The notes under the pieces: model-generated | The model's input: only the letters and a program-made list of their open reading frames with translations | Database searches by the model: none | What the model was told of the DNA's origin: nothing | Assembly: GCA_943368475.1 (NCBI GenBank) | Contig: CALRLF020000007.1 | Span: forward strand, 32,073-96,072 | From: UBA1930 sp943368475 | Lineage (GTDB): Bacteria; Bacteroidota; Bacteroidia; Chitinophagales; Chitinophagaceae | Reading direction: 5' to 3' | DNA: 64,000 nucleotides | Part shown: in pieces, positions 1-8,100 of the stretch | Position numbering within the stretch: the stretch's first letter is position 1 | How the letters are laid out: each line of letters begins with the position of its first letter | Program-made: the position numbers and the translations under genes

Positions 1-99
1 TGCAGGTTCGTTGCCTTCATTAAAACTAACAGGGTATTGACTGTCTAATACTTTATCTAAATGCAAATATGAGCCGTAGTACATGGGTTGGGTTGACAT
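1..99 (-). CDS. tryptophan 2,3-dioxygenase, N-terminal fragment
   Basis: This is a partial gene cut by the left edge of the window; only the first 33 codons are present. The translation starts MSTQPMYYGSYLHLDKVLDS and continues through FNEGNEPA. The YGSYLHLDKVL block followed by a GxEPA motif is what I recognise as the N-terminus of heme-dependent tryptophan 2,3-dioxygenase, the first enzyme of the kynurenine pathway. The catalytic histidine and the rest of the protein lie outside the window. It is the last visible gene of a minus-strand run, 69 bp downstream of the cytochrome gene. The assignment rests on a short stretch, so another protein with a similar N-terminus is possible but less likely. 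Confidence 0.7.
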   Translation of the reverse strand, partial: MSTQPMYYGSYLHLDKVLDSQYPVSFNEGNEPA

Positions 100-168
100 A
101 ACAATCGTCTTTTCTGCAAAGAAAGGAAATTTATAAGCATTGTTATGTAGAATTAGTTTTAATGATTT

Positions 169-1554
169 TTATAGTTTTTTCAAATACTCAATTACAGCTT
201 TTCTTTCAGTATCGGTTAATTTATCTCCAAATGTATGACCATAATTGCCATAGCCCTCCAGTGTTGTGTTATAATATTTTTTGCCATTTGGTTTTTCGTG
301 AGTTTCAAATTTCCACCCCAGTTTTTCATAATCATAATCCGTTTTTGTAAAGCTTCTGCTCCAGTAAGTGGGTCTTAGTTTGCTGTTCAATAAAGCTTCA
401 ATGGTTGGTACTGAACCATTGTGTAAATAAGGTGCAGTAATCCACACACCATCGAGTGGTGGAGCTACATAGCCATTAGAGGGAGATAATTTTGCTGCAA
501 ATTCCCCCTGTGCATACCAACTTTTATTAAACCATTCTATAAATTGTGGATTTTGATAATTGGCTTTAAACAACAATGAATCGGTTTTAATAATATTGGA
601 TGGAATCAATAAATTAGGATACGTTTCCTTTGCTCCATAAGTGCCATGACATTTGCTGCAGTTGTTTATGAAAACAGTTTCTCCTTCTTTAGCCAATACT
701 TCATCAATTGGTTTTGGATATTTTGGTGGTTGAATTGATTTTATAAATGCCAATACATCGCCAAAATGGCTGTACACTTCTCTTGCTTCATTGGTATCTT
801 TTACTGTTAAAATATTGCTGAGCATTAAAAATCTGCCAAAATCGCCACGACCAAAACCATTGTAAAACATAGCATTTTTCTTTTTCAGCATCCACCAGGC
901 TGGTACATCTGTTGGCACAGTTACGTCAGGTATTGTTAATAGCGGTTCATTGCTCCATTCTAACGTTTCAGGATTTCTATGTGCTACCAATAAAGTGGCT
1001 AATCTGTCTGCTGCATTGACCCCACGAACTTCAGTTTCCATTTTAGGGTACACCGTTGTAAATGCAGTAAGCATTGGTTTTGCAGCATCATAACCTTTGG
1101 GCGAAAACAATTGCATGGCTTTTACACCTGCATTGGTTACAAAATTACTTTGCTTGCTAATATTGCTAAAGTCAATAAGTGTATTACCCAAGCCAATATA
1201 TAAGCTATCGTCGAATACTTGAGCATGGCATTGCAAGCAAGTTGGGATTACCAAATCAATACCCTCTTTATTGGTAATCACATTAAAGCCCTGCTCAACA
1301 TTGGCATTTTTGCCAGTACGATTTAAATAGTTCTTTTTATCTTTTCCATTTAAGAAAGTATAGTAGTTGTAAGGAATACCACTTTTTAAAAAATCGCCAG
1401 TTGTTAAGTATTCATAGCCCTTAGCTGCATCACCTGTTTTTTGAACACTGGCAGGTATATATTGAGGTTTATCTTCTTCGTTCAGCAGGCTTACAAAGGC
1501 TGTACTTGCAACAATTAGTGTAAGTAAACAACTGATAAGGGTGAGTTTTTTCAT
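169..1554 (-). CDS. diheme c-type cytochrome, exported
   Basis: This is a 461-residue exported protein with an N-terminal hydrophobic signal segment (about residues 4-22). Two CXXCH heme c attachment motifs are visible: CLQCH at 106-110 and CSKCH at 299-303. The segment APPLDGVWITAPYLHNGSVP near residues 365-385 is typical of large diheme cytochromes of the peroxidase / RoxA-like superfamily, where a tyrosine and an NGSVPT motif follow the second heme. It probably acts as a periplasmic electron-transfer or peroxidase-like protein; the substrate cannot be read from sequence. It lies 48 bp downstream of the DNA ligase gene and 69 bp upstream of the dioxygenase, so it may share a minus-strand transcript, although no functional link is evident. 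Confidence 0.8.
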   Translation of the reverse strand: MKKLTLISCLLTLIVASTAFVSLLNEEDKPQYIPASVQKTGDAAKGYEYLTTGDFLKSGIPYNYYTFLNGKDKKNYLNRTGKNANVEQGFNVITNKEGIDLVIPTCLQCHAQVFDDSLYIGLGNTLIDFSNISKQSNFVTNAGVKAMQLFSPKGYDAAKPMLTAFTTVYPKMETEVRGVNAADRLATLLVAHRNPETLEWSNEPLLTIPDVTVPTDVPAWWMLKKKNAMFYNGFGRGDFGRFLMLSNILTVKDTNEAREVYSHFGDVLAFIKSIQPPKYPKPIDEVLAKEGETVFINNCSKCHGTYGAKETYPNLLIPSNIIKTDSLLFKANYQNPQFIEWFNKSWYAQGEFAAKLSPSNGYVAPPLDGVWITAPYLHNGSVPTIEALLNSKLRPTYWSRSFTKTDYDYEKLGWKFETHEKPNGKKYYNTTLEGYGNYGHTFGDKLTDTERKAVIEYLKKL

Positions 1555-1602
1555 TGTATTAAAATTAATCCAAGATATACAAACAGAATTTTTACAGAAA
1601 AG

Positions 1603-3252
1603 TTACAGTTGATGTATTTGTAATAGTTTTTTTAAATCTTCTAAAGTGTTTATTTCGTTTAAAGGCTTGTCTTTTCTCCATCTTACAATTCGTGGAAAAC
1701 GTAATGCCACTCCACTTTTATGACGATTACTTGCAGCTATGCCTTCAAATGCAATTTCAAAAATCAATTCAGGCTTTACAGTTCGTACAGGTCCAAATTT
1801 TTCGATAGCATTCTTTTTTACAAAAGCATCTACTTCAATTAATTCTTTATCAGTTAATCCACTATAGGCTTTAGTAAAACTTACCAACTTGTCGCCATCT
1901 TTTACAGCAAAAGTATAATCCGTATAAAGGTTACTTCTTCTTCCATGACCTTTTTGTGCATAGATTAACACTGCATCGATAGTTAGTGGATCTATTTTCC
2001 ATTTCCACCAATCACCTACCTTTCTTCCAACTTGATAGGTAGATGATTTTCTTTTTAACATAATCCCTTCGGCTAAAAATTCTCTCGATTGTTGTCGAAT
2101 TGTAGTTAACTCCTGCCAAGAACTAAAGTTTAACAATGGAGAAATTTGCAATACTGAATTGTTGCATTGAAAGGTTATCGCTTCTAAATATTCCCTTCTT
2201 TTGTTGAGTGATAAGTTTCTACAATCTATCCCTTCGTATTCCAAAATATCATATGCAATAAAATGAATAGGCACTTCCGTTAACTGCTTTTTAGTAATAT
2301 TTTTTCTGCCGATTCTTGTTTGCATTAATGCAAAAGGTAGTGGCATGTTATTTAGCATAGGAATAATTTCTCCATCTAACACTGTGCCATTGGGTAATAA
2401 TTCTTTAAGTATGTTGTATTCAGGGAATTTCTCTGTAATTAGTTCTTCACCACGACTCCATACAAAAAGTTCGTTGTTGCGTTTAATAATTTGCCCACGA
2501 ATACCATCCCATTTCCATTCAGCTTGCCATTCATTTACATTACCCAATTCTTCTAAAGGTTTATCTAAGGCATAGGCTAAATAAAAAGGGTAGGGCTTAG
2601 AGTGATCAACTGTATTGCTGTTCATTAAATCTTTAAATTCAATGGTAGCTGGGTTCCAATTTCCACTAATTTTATGAGCAATTGTCGATGTATCTGCCTG
2701 TAAATTTTTAGCCAATGCATTAATCATTAATTTTTGTGAAACACCAATTCTAAACCCACCAGTAATTAACTTATTAAACACAAATTTTTCTTGTTGTTGC
2801 ATGTTTTTCCAGCAATAGATAATGTATTCTTTTTTAGTGGAGTCATCGGATTTTTGCAAATCGATTAGTTGATGAATAGCATCTGTTAAACTTAAATTAG
2901 TCGGGTAGTTATTTTTTGCTTCTAAATGTTCAGTTAACAATGCTATTGTTTCAGCCAAATCGCCAACAGTATGGTAACATTCTTCAAACAGCCAACTAGT
3001 TAAGTCACACAACTCTATGCACCATTCTTTCAATTGGGTTGACGTAACTGCTCTTTTAGGTCTTCTTCCTGAGAAAATGGCAATTACCCACAGTTTGTCT
3101 GCATCTGTTGTACTCTTAAAATAATTTTGTAAGGCTATTAATTTTTCATTTGTTTTAGTGGTGGTGCCTAATGTATATATTAATGCAGCAAAGCTTGCAA
3201 AGCCTGTAGCCGTAATACTTGTACCAGTTGAAATTGTATTAGTCTCCTGCAT
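1603..3252 (-). CDS. ATP-dependent DNA ligase (exonuclease-associated type)
   Basis: This 549-residue protein is an ATP-dependent DNA ligase. The nucleotidyl-transferase motif EWKWDGIRG is at 245-253 with K247 as the predicted AMP-accepting lysine. An N-terminal alpha-helical DNA-binding domain (about 20-215) precedes it, and an OB-fold follows, with the conserved GVALRFPR block close to the C-terminus. The SGRRPKR motif at 61-67 marks the bacterial ligase subfamily found with a dedicated exonuclease. Its start codon lies inside the last codons of that exonuclease gene (14-bp overlap), which suggests translational coupling. In other bacteria this pair often comes with an Lhr-type helicase and the phosphoesterase PdeM; neither is in this window. 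The role is probably DNA repair rather than replication. Confidence 0.93.
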   Translation of the reverse strand: MQETNTISTGTSITATGFASFAALIYTLGTTTKTNEKLIALQNYFKSTTDADKLWVIAIFSGRRPKRAVTSTQLKEWCIELCDLTSWLFEECYHTVGDLAETIALLTEHLEAKNNYPTNLSLTDAIHQLIDLQKSDDSTKKEYIIYCWKNMQQQEKFVFNKLITGGFRIGVSQKLMINALAKNLQADTSTIAHKISGNWNPATIEFKDLMNSNTVDHSKPYPFYLAYALDKPLEELGNVNEWQAEWKWDGIRGQIIKRNNELFVWSRGEELITEKFPEYNILKELLPNGTVLDGEIIPMLNNMPLPFALMQTRIGRKNITKKQLTEVPIHFIAYDILEYEGIDCRNLSLNKRREYLEAITFQCNNSVLQISPLLNFSSWQELTTIRQQSREFLAEGIMLKRKSSTYQVGRKVGDWWKWKIDPLTIDAVLIYAQKGHGRRSNLYTDYTFAVKDGDKLVSFTKAYSGLTDKELIEVDAFVKKNAIEKFGPVRTVKPELIFEIAFEGIAASNRHKSGVALRFPRIVRWRKDKPLNEINTLEDLKKLLQIHQL

Positions 3253-4264
3253 TGGAAGTATCTGTTTGGTTAGCTACAACTGTTTCTTCTTCACTTCCAT
3301 AAGCTGTTTTTACTTCTGCCGCTTCAATGCCTTGTTCATTTAAATAACGGCTCAAAACCGATTGAAAACCATGTGTTACAAATACTTTTTCTGCAGTTGT
3401 TTGTTGTATGGCACTTAATAAACCTTTCCAGTCGGCATGATCACTTAAAGCAAAACCAGCATCTACATTATTTCTTCTGCTATTACCACGTACCTGCATC
3501 CAACCACTGCAAATTGCAGTAGCATACGGGTTAAAACGGTTCATCCAAGCACTTCCATCTGCCGAAGGCGGAGCAATAATTACTGCACTTTTTAAATCTT
3601 GCTTAGTCGTTTCAGGCGTAATTTTTTTTACTGTTGGTAATTTAAAACCATTTGCTATCAACACTTCTTGCGTATTCCAAATAGCACCATGTACATAAAT
3701 ATTATTACTTACTGCACTTGCAGCTTCCAAAACTCGTTGAGCTTTTCCTAAACTATAAGCAATTAGTACTGAGCTTTTTTGTTGAAGTTGATTTTGTACA
3801 ATCCATTGCTCAATGTTGTGGTAAATTTCTTGCTGTGGTTTCCAATTATAAATGGGTAATCCAAAAGTAGATTCAGTTATAAACGTATTGCATTTTATGG
3901 GCTCAAATTTTCCACTAATGCCGTCGTCTTCTGTTTTATAATCGCCACTAATCACCCAAACCTCACCTTTATATTCTACTCTAACTTGTGATGAGCCAAT
4001 GATGTGCCCAGCAGGATGTAAACTAAGCTGTACACCATTGATAAAAATGGCTTCATTCCAACCAATACTTTCATAGTTATTGTTGCCCAAACGTAATTGC
4101 AGCAAGGGTTTGGTGAAATGATGACAAAGATAATTTTTAGAACCCCATTTTGCATGATCGCTATGGGCATGTGTAATTATAGCTTTATCAACAGCCCTCC
4201 AAGGGTCAATATAAAAATCTCCTTGAGCACAATACAAGCCTTTATCTGTAAATTGAATAAGCAT
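3239..4264 (-). CDS. ligase-associated DNA exonuclease (metallo-beta-lactamase / beta-CASP fold)
   Basis: This 341-residue protein has the metallo-beta-lactamase metal-binding signature THAHSDH (H32, H34, D36, H37) and later conserved elements (PAGHIIGSSQV, SGDYKTEDDG, FALSDHADW) of the SNM1/CPSF-like beta-CASP nucleases. With the following ATP-dependent ligase it matches the ligase-associated exonuclease family, thought to process DNA ends before sealing. It overlaps the ligase start by 14 bp and follows the DUF2256 gene after 22 bp, so the three probably form one minus-strand operon. No signal peptide is seen; a cytoplasmic location is expected. Confidence 0.93.
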   Translation of the reverse strand: MLIQFTDKGLYCAQGDFYIDPWRAVDKAIITHAHSDHAKWGSKNYLCHHFTKPLLQLRLGNNNYESIGWNEAIFINGVQLSLHPAGHIIGSSQVRVEYKGEVWVISGDYKTEDDGISGKFEPIKCNTFITESTFGLPIYNWKPQQEIYHNIEQWIVQNQLQQKSSVLIAYSLGKAQRVLEAASAVSNNIYVHGAIWNTQEVLIANGFKLPTVKKITPETTKQDLKSAVIIAPPSADGSAWMNRFNPYATAICSGWMQVRGNSRRNNVDAGFALSDHADWKGLLSAIQQTTAEKVFVTHGFQSVLSRYLNEQGIEAAEVKTAYGSEEETVVANQTDTSNAGD

Positions 4265-4286
4265 AGTTAAATGTATTCATTAAAAA

Positions 4287-4445
4287 CTATTTTGTTGCTG
4301 CTGTTGTGGCTTTTTGTTTACGACATTTATCGCTGCAATATTTAATCTCGTCCCAATTCTTTTCCCATTTTTTTCGCCATGTAAATGGCTTATTACAAAT
4401 GATACAATTTTTTTGTGGTAAGTATGATTTATTGCCTTTAAACAT
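4287..4445 (-). CDS. DUF2256 domain small zinc-binding protein
   Basis: This is a 52-residue protein with two CxxC-type pairs (CIICNKPF and CSDKC) around the tryptophan-rich segment FTWRKKWEKNWDE, the hallmark of DUF2256. The four cysteines suggest a single zinc knuckle; the function is unknown. I chose the ATG at 4445 rather than an upstream in-frame ATG at 4472, because the longer form would run through the perfect hairpin at 4461-4483 that ends the upstream aminotransferase gene, and because DUF2256 proteins are about 50 residues long. It is the first gene of the run leading to the exonuclease and ligase. Confidence 0.85.
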   Translation of the reverse strand: MFKGNKSYLPQKNCIICNKPFTWRKKWEKNWDEIKYCSDKCRKQKATTAATK

Positions 4446-4460
4446 ATTTTTTATAACAAA

Positions 4461-4483
4461 AAAGGCAACCAATGGTTGCCTTT
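4461..4483 (-). terminator. Rho-independent terminator of the aminotransferase gene
   Basis: A perfect 10-bp inverted repeat (AAAGGCAACC / GGTTGCCTTT) with a 3-nt loop is followed on the minus strand by a T run (4455-4463). It lies downstream of the aminotransferase gene and just before the DUF2256 start, separating the two transcripts. Confidence 0.85.
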
Positions 4484-4506
4484 GATAATATTTATTTAAT
4501 GAATGT

Positions 4507-4547
4507 CAGCTATGCTATTTAGCTGAAGTTGCGTCGCACCCTTCAGC
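4507..4547 (-). repeat. dispersed intergenic repeat, short form (copy C)
   Basis: On the minus strand this copy contains GCTGAAGGGTGCGACGC (4531-4547), identical over 17 nt to the plus-strand copy at 21939-21955. It continues with a degenerate CAACTTCAGC...AGCTG tail. It lies between the aminotransferase stop codon and its terminator. It is one of four related intergenic copies in the window. Confidence 0.7.
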
Positions 4548-4569
4548 GTTTATAACATTACTGAACAGT

Positions 4570-5760
4570 TTATTTCAATTTGCTTAATGCATTTTTAATT
4601 CTTACCCATGCTCTTTCAATATTTTCAATGTTATTAGCAAATGAAAAACGAACACATGAAGGCTCGCCAAATGCATCACCCATTACACTGCTAACATGAG
4701 CTGTGTTTAACAGATACATGCAAAATTCAGAGGCATTATTAACTGCATTGGTACCATCGGTTTTACCATAGTAATAACTTACATCAGGGAAAATATAAAA
4801 TGCACCTTCTGGTTCTACAATTTTAAAACCGGGAATTTCTTTTACAATTTCCAATACACGTGTTCTTCTTCTGGTAAATTCTTCAGTCATTTCAAAAGAA
4901 GGACGTAAGTCGGTTGTTAGTGCAACAACAGCAGCCTTTTGCGTTATAGAACAGGTACCACTTGTAAATTGTCCTTGTAATTTTTCCATTGCTTTGGCTA
5001 CTGTAACATTAGAAGCTGTATAGCCCAAACGCCAACCAGTCATTGCAAAACCTTTACTTAAACCATTTACAATAATTACACGATCTTTCAAATCTTCAAA
5101 TTGTGCTATGCTTTCGTGTTGTCCAACAAAGTTGATGTACTCATAAATTTCATCAGAAATGATGTAAATGTTTGGATGTTTTCTAAACACTTCAGCTAAA
5201 GCAGCCAATTCTTCTTTGCTATATACTGCACCACTTGGGTTACAAGGAGAAGAGAATAAAAATACTTTTGATTTCTCGGTTATCGCAGCTTCTAATTGTG
5301 CAGGAGAAATTTTAAAACCACTTTCTGGTGAGGTTTGTACTTGCACAACAGTGCCACCTGCGATTTTTACCAATTCACTGTAGGTAACCCAAAATGGTGT
5401 TGGAATAATCACTTCATCACCTGCCTCAGCCAATGCCAAAATACAGTTTGCTAGACTTTGTTTAGCACCGGTAGACGTAACGATGTTTTCAGATTTATAA
5501 TCTAAATTATTATCTTTTTTTAGTTTTGTGCAAACAGCTTCACGTAAATCTAAAAAGCCAGCAACAGGTGTATAGTGACTCCAGTTGTCGTTAATAGCTT
5601 TTATAGCTGCGTCTTTAATGTGTTGTGGCGTATCAAAATCGGGTTCGCCTAAACTTAAGTCAATTACATCAATACCTTGTGCTCTTAATTCACGGCCAAG
5701 TTTAGCCATTTTAAGTGTTTCTGGTTCGCTGAATCTGTCTAATAAAGAAGAAAGTTGCAT
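4570..5760 (-). CDS. pyridoxal phosphate-dependent class I aminotransferase (aspartate aminotransferase-like)
   Basis: This 396-residue cytoplasmic enzyme belongs to the fold-type I aminotransferases of the AspC/AspB type. Visible motifs are the N-terminal SLGEPDFDTP (36-45), SPCNPSGAVY (171-180) with the PLP-contacting Asn174, the SDEIYEYI block with Asp203 and Tyr206, and SKGFAMTGWRLGY with the Schiff-base lysine at 236. The arginine that binds the substrate carboxylate is expected in the C-terminal CVRFSFANN segment. Aspartate is the most likely amino donor, but related enzymes act on prephenate or other amino acids. A minus-strand TATCTTTA box at 5801-5808 is a plausible promoter element, and a strong terminator follows at 4461-4483. 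Confidence 0.92.
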   Translation of the reverse strand: MQLSSLLDRFSEPETLKMAKLGRELRAQGIDVIDLSLGEPDFDTPQHIKDAAIKAINDNWSHYTPVAGFLDLREAVCTKLKKDNNLDYKSENIVTSTGAKQSLANCILALAEAGDEVIIPTPFWVTYSELVKIAGGTVVQVQTSPESGFKISPAQLEAAITEKSKVFLFSSPCNPSGAVYSKEELAALAEVFRKHPNIYIISDEIYEYINFVGQHESIAQFEDLKDRVIIVNGLSKGFAMTGWRLGYTASNVTVAKAMEKLQGQFTSGTCSITQKAAVVALTTDLRPSFEMTEEFTRRRTRVLEIVKEIPGFKIVEPEGAFYIFPDVSYYYGKTDGTNAVNNASEFCMYLLNTAHVSSVMGDAFGEPSCVRFSFANNIENIERAWVRIKNALSKLK

Positions 5761-5882
5761 GTTAATGATCGGTTGTTAAAAGATTATTTTATAATGGGCG
5801 TAAAGATAAGCCTCATAAAAAAATAATCGGGTTATCGACCACTTAATTTCAGAAACAATTGAAGATTTTTCACTAACTAATG

Positions 5883-6575
5883 TTAGTTGTATTCGAGTAA
5901 GGTTAATCCAAGTTGTTGTGCAGTTCCAGCTGTGCCATTGGTAGCACCTTTTAGCAATAATGTGTACACTTTACCCGATTGTAAGTTTACATTGGGTAAA
6001 GTAGCAATTGTTGCATTTGTAGTGCTGTTTTTTGCTTCTATCGTAACTGTTGCTGCTGTTACCTGTTGAAACATGTTGGCTGTGGCGTTGGTGCCTTGGT
6101 CATTAAAACTTCTTGAGCTGCTTAATTTAGTTGTACCAATATAAAAATCGGTTGTAGCAATATCGACTGCCAAATGAAAGAAACGAATTTTAGATTTGCC
6201 TGCATCTGCAGAAACAATGGTATCTGTTATTAAACTCACTTTTGTTTTACTTAGCGAATCGGCAACAAGTAAAGTGTAATTAATATTGGGCTCTAGTGTA
6301 TAACTGCCATTTGCAATAATTAATCCCGGTAATGGACCATCTTTTGCTTTAATTCTAAAATTGGGTTTGCCAGAATTTACAAAAAAATAATTACTAGCCG
6401 AAGGGAAAATAACATCAGTAGCAAGTAGTATTCCATCTGCTTCTATTTCAAGTGTTGGTGCATTTATAGAAGCATTGATGAACTTCATTTGAGATTGAAT
6501 GCTATAACCATTGTCTTTACTACAAGAAACAGTGGTTATTGCAACGATAAAAATTAGGTAAAATAATCTTTTCAT
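5883..6575 (-). CDS. DUF4397 domain lipoprotein
   Basis: This 230-residue protein starts with a lipoprotein signal peptide whose lipobox ends TTVSC, giving Cys18 as the lipidation site. The mature part holds two similar beta-rich halves, each starting with a motif of the KFINASINAPTLEIEADG / RFFHLAVDIATTDFYIG kind, the pattern of DUF4397 proteins of Bacteroidota. These are thought to be surface or periplasmic beta-sandwich proteins of unknown function. It lies 25 bp downstream of the serine hydrolase gene on the same strand and may be co-transcribed with it. Confidence 0.8.
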   Translation of the reverse strand: MKRLFYLIFIVAITTVSCSKDNGYSIQSQMKFINASINAPTLEIEADGILLATDVIFPSASNYFFVNSGKPNFRIKAKDGPLPGLIIANGSYTLEPNINYTLLVADSLSKTKVSLITDTIVSADAGKSKIRFFHLAVDIATTDFYIGTTKLSSSRSFNDQGTNATANMFQQVTAATVTIEAKNSTTNATIATLPNVNLQSGKVYTLLLKGATNGTAGTAQQLGLTLLEYN

Positions 6576-6600
6576 ATTGTATAAAAGTGAAGCTAAAATT

Positions 6601-7857
6601 TTAATAACGCAGCGTAAACTTTGTTAAATCTGGTATATTCTTTCTTAAACGATTTAATTCATAATTATAAATCGTTTGTCCAAGGTTTTTCATAAAAGGG
6701 AAACCAATGGTTTCGTAATCATATTTATCATCGTTATAAATACCATCAGTGTTGCAATTAATGGTAGCACTAAGCATAAATTCAACATTATTTTTGATAT
6801 CTATGATATACGCTGCATCAATCATAAATCCATACGCATCGCCTACTTTATTAAATACCCTAATGTAGTTTGGTGGTGTATTTTTTTCAGAACCATACAA
6901 TAAAAACTTGCAATAATTATCCAAATAATTGGTCGAATCATAATAAGGGTATTTACTTTCTTTAGGATGAGCACTCATCCAATGCAATAGAAAATCATAA
7001 TCTTCATTTGTTAAGTTAAAACGTTGTTTGGCTGGTGTTAATTCATTAAAAATAACCGACTTTAAAATGCTGTGTAAGTCTTGTAATTTCAATCGGTTTT
7101 TTAATGAAAAATCAAATGATTCATTTATTAATTCATTGCCTTTGTAGTATCCTTTGCCTAATTTAATATCTGTTGTAATGTATTTTGCTTTGCTATATTG
7201 TGCTGGTTGTGCTAGTAAAATATTACCAGCAGTATCATAAAAATTTACAGCATTGGTTAATTTATTTTGTTCTATTGTTAGTGGTGTTTGTAATCGATGA
7301 CGAATAGCTGCTTCTTTATAACCTTTTTCTTTTAGCTTTTTCTGAATGTATTCTTGACCAAGAAATTCATACAATCTGTTGAAAGCATCATTGTCACTCA
7401 CTAAAAATATTTGTTTGATATAATGAGCAATTGACGGAACGCTATTTTCGGCAGATGGAAGTGTGTACACAAAAGATTGTTTATCTGCACTACTGTCGGT
7501 TACCATTGTAGTAAACTTATCAATACCATATTTCTTTAGCTCATTCAGTTTTTCTAAAGCCAAAAAAGCAATGGGCATTTTAACGGTACTTGCAGGATAA
7601 AAATATTGGTTGGTTAAATGAAAAGTATAGTCCGTGAAGCTGGGAACATTTTTTTCATCTCTGTTAATTTGGGTATAGATAATTTGAATGTTTAAATCAT
7701 CTTTTTGTTTTAATAAGGTTGCTAAAATTGAGTTGTTGAGTAGTAAATTTTCTAAAAATGAATCTTGTTGTAATTGTTTATTGCTCAACATTTTTTTTTG
7801 TGCTACAAGCGGTTGGTAAAAAAGACTTATTAAAAGCAAGCTGATAATTTTTCTCAT
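6601..7857 (-). CDS. class A beta-lactamase-related serine hydrolase, exported
   Basis: This 418-residue protein has a signal peptide (about residues 1-19) and the three motifs of the penicillin-binding serine hydrolase fold: S90-T-V-K93 (nucleophile and general base), SDN at 153-155, and KVG at 336-338 (KVGDAYG). The N-terminal half between signal and SxxK is longer than in compact class A beta-lactamases. It could be a D,D-peptidase-like enzyme, an esterase or a beta-lactamase; the sequence alone does not decide. A TATATTTG promoter box on the minus strand ends only 4 nt before the ATG, so the mRNA may be leaderless. Confidence 0.8.
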   Translation of the reverse strand: MRKIISLLLISLFYQPLVAQKKMLSNKQLQQDSFLENLLLNNSILATLLKQKDDLNIQIIYTQINRDEKNVPSFTDYTFHLTNQYFYPASTVKMPIAFLALEKLNELKKYGIDKFTTMVTDSSADKQSFVYTLPSAENSVPSIAHYIKQIFLVSDNDAFNRLYEFLGQEYIQKKLKEKGYKEAAIRHRLQTPLTIEQNKLTNAVNFYDTAGNILLAQPAQYSKAKYITTDIKLGKGYYKGNELINESFDFSLKNRLKLQDLHSILKSVIFNELTPAKQRFNLTNEDYDFLLHWMSAHPKESKYPYYDSTNYLDNYCKFLLYGSEKNTPPNYIRVFNKVGDAYGFMIDAAYIIDIKNNVEFMLSATINCNTDGIYNDDKYDYETIGFPFMKNLGQTIYNYELNRLRKNIPDLTKFTLRY

Positions 7858-7861
7858 AATT

Positions 7862-7869
7862 CAAATATA
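7862..7869 (-). promoter_or_regulatory. -7 promoter box TATATTTG of the serine hydrolase gene
   Basis: An exact match to the Bacteroidota -7 consensus TAnnTTTG on the minus strand. Only AATT separates it from the ATG at 7857, so transcription would start at or next to the start codon. Confidence 0.5.
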
Positions 7870-7901
7870 AAAAGCAAAACTGATTGCAATTGTATTAAGT
7901 T

Positions 7902-8045
7902 ATGAAGGTGCTTGATTTTTCATTTCAAAAGTTATTTGTCCGATTGGGATTATATACTGTTCTTATGGGGTACAACTATCCATATAAACCCTACATCTTT
8001 GAACTGCTAAATAATAATGTGCTTTTAGCCGTTGTTAACTTATGA
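7902..8045 (+). CDS. possible 47-residue small protein
   Basis: An ATG-initiated reading frame encodes MKVLDFSFQKLFVRLGLYTV and 27 more residues rich in Tyr, Leu and Asn, ending two bases before the terminator hairpin at 8047. There is no recognisable domain and no clear ribosome-binding site. Its position directly in front of a terminator fits a mini-gene, but equally a non-coding RNA that happens to stay open for 47 codons. I favour the RNA reading slightly. Confidence 0.2.
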   Translation: MKVLDFSFQKLFVRLGLYTVLMGYNYPYKPYIFELLNNNVLLAVVNL

Positions 8046-8046
8046 G

Positions 8047-8072
8047 AACACCCTTGACAATGCAAGGGTGTT
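8047..8072 (+). terminator. Rho-independent terminator, plus orientation
   Basis: The stem AACACCCTTG / CAAGGGTGTT (10 bp, 6-nt loop) is followed by TACTTTTT. On the minus strand no T run follows the hairpin, so it does not serve as a normal terminator for kdsA, and it supports a plus-strand transcript from the 7.9-kb region. Confidence 0.75.
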
Positions 8073-8100
8073 TACTTTTTAGGGGTATCGTACCAACAAT

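Larger units (their letters stand above)
7896..8080 (+). ncRNA. orphan plus-strand structured transcript candidate (6S-like architecture?)
   Basis: Both neighbouring genes are on the minus strand, yet this gap ends in a plus-oriented terminator (8047-8072, followed by TACTTTTT), so something is transcribed here on the plus strand. The region can be drawn as a rod: TAAGTTA (7896-7902) pairs with TAACTTA (8036-8042), AAAAG with CTTTT, TTATTT with AAATAA, and an apical GGGGT/ACCCT hairpin closes it, leaving a large central internal loop. Closing stem, open middle and terminal stem are the layout of 6S RNA. I do not recognise a diagnostic 6S primary sequence, so the family is inference. The alternative is the small ORF at 7902-8045. 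Confidence 0.35.

Noticed and set aside
4446..4472. Longer start for the DUF2256 gene
   Set aside because: It would translate the perfect hairpin that terminates the aminotransferase gene and add nine residues absent from the domain pattern.
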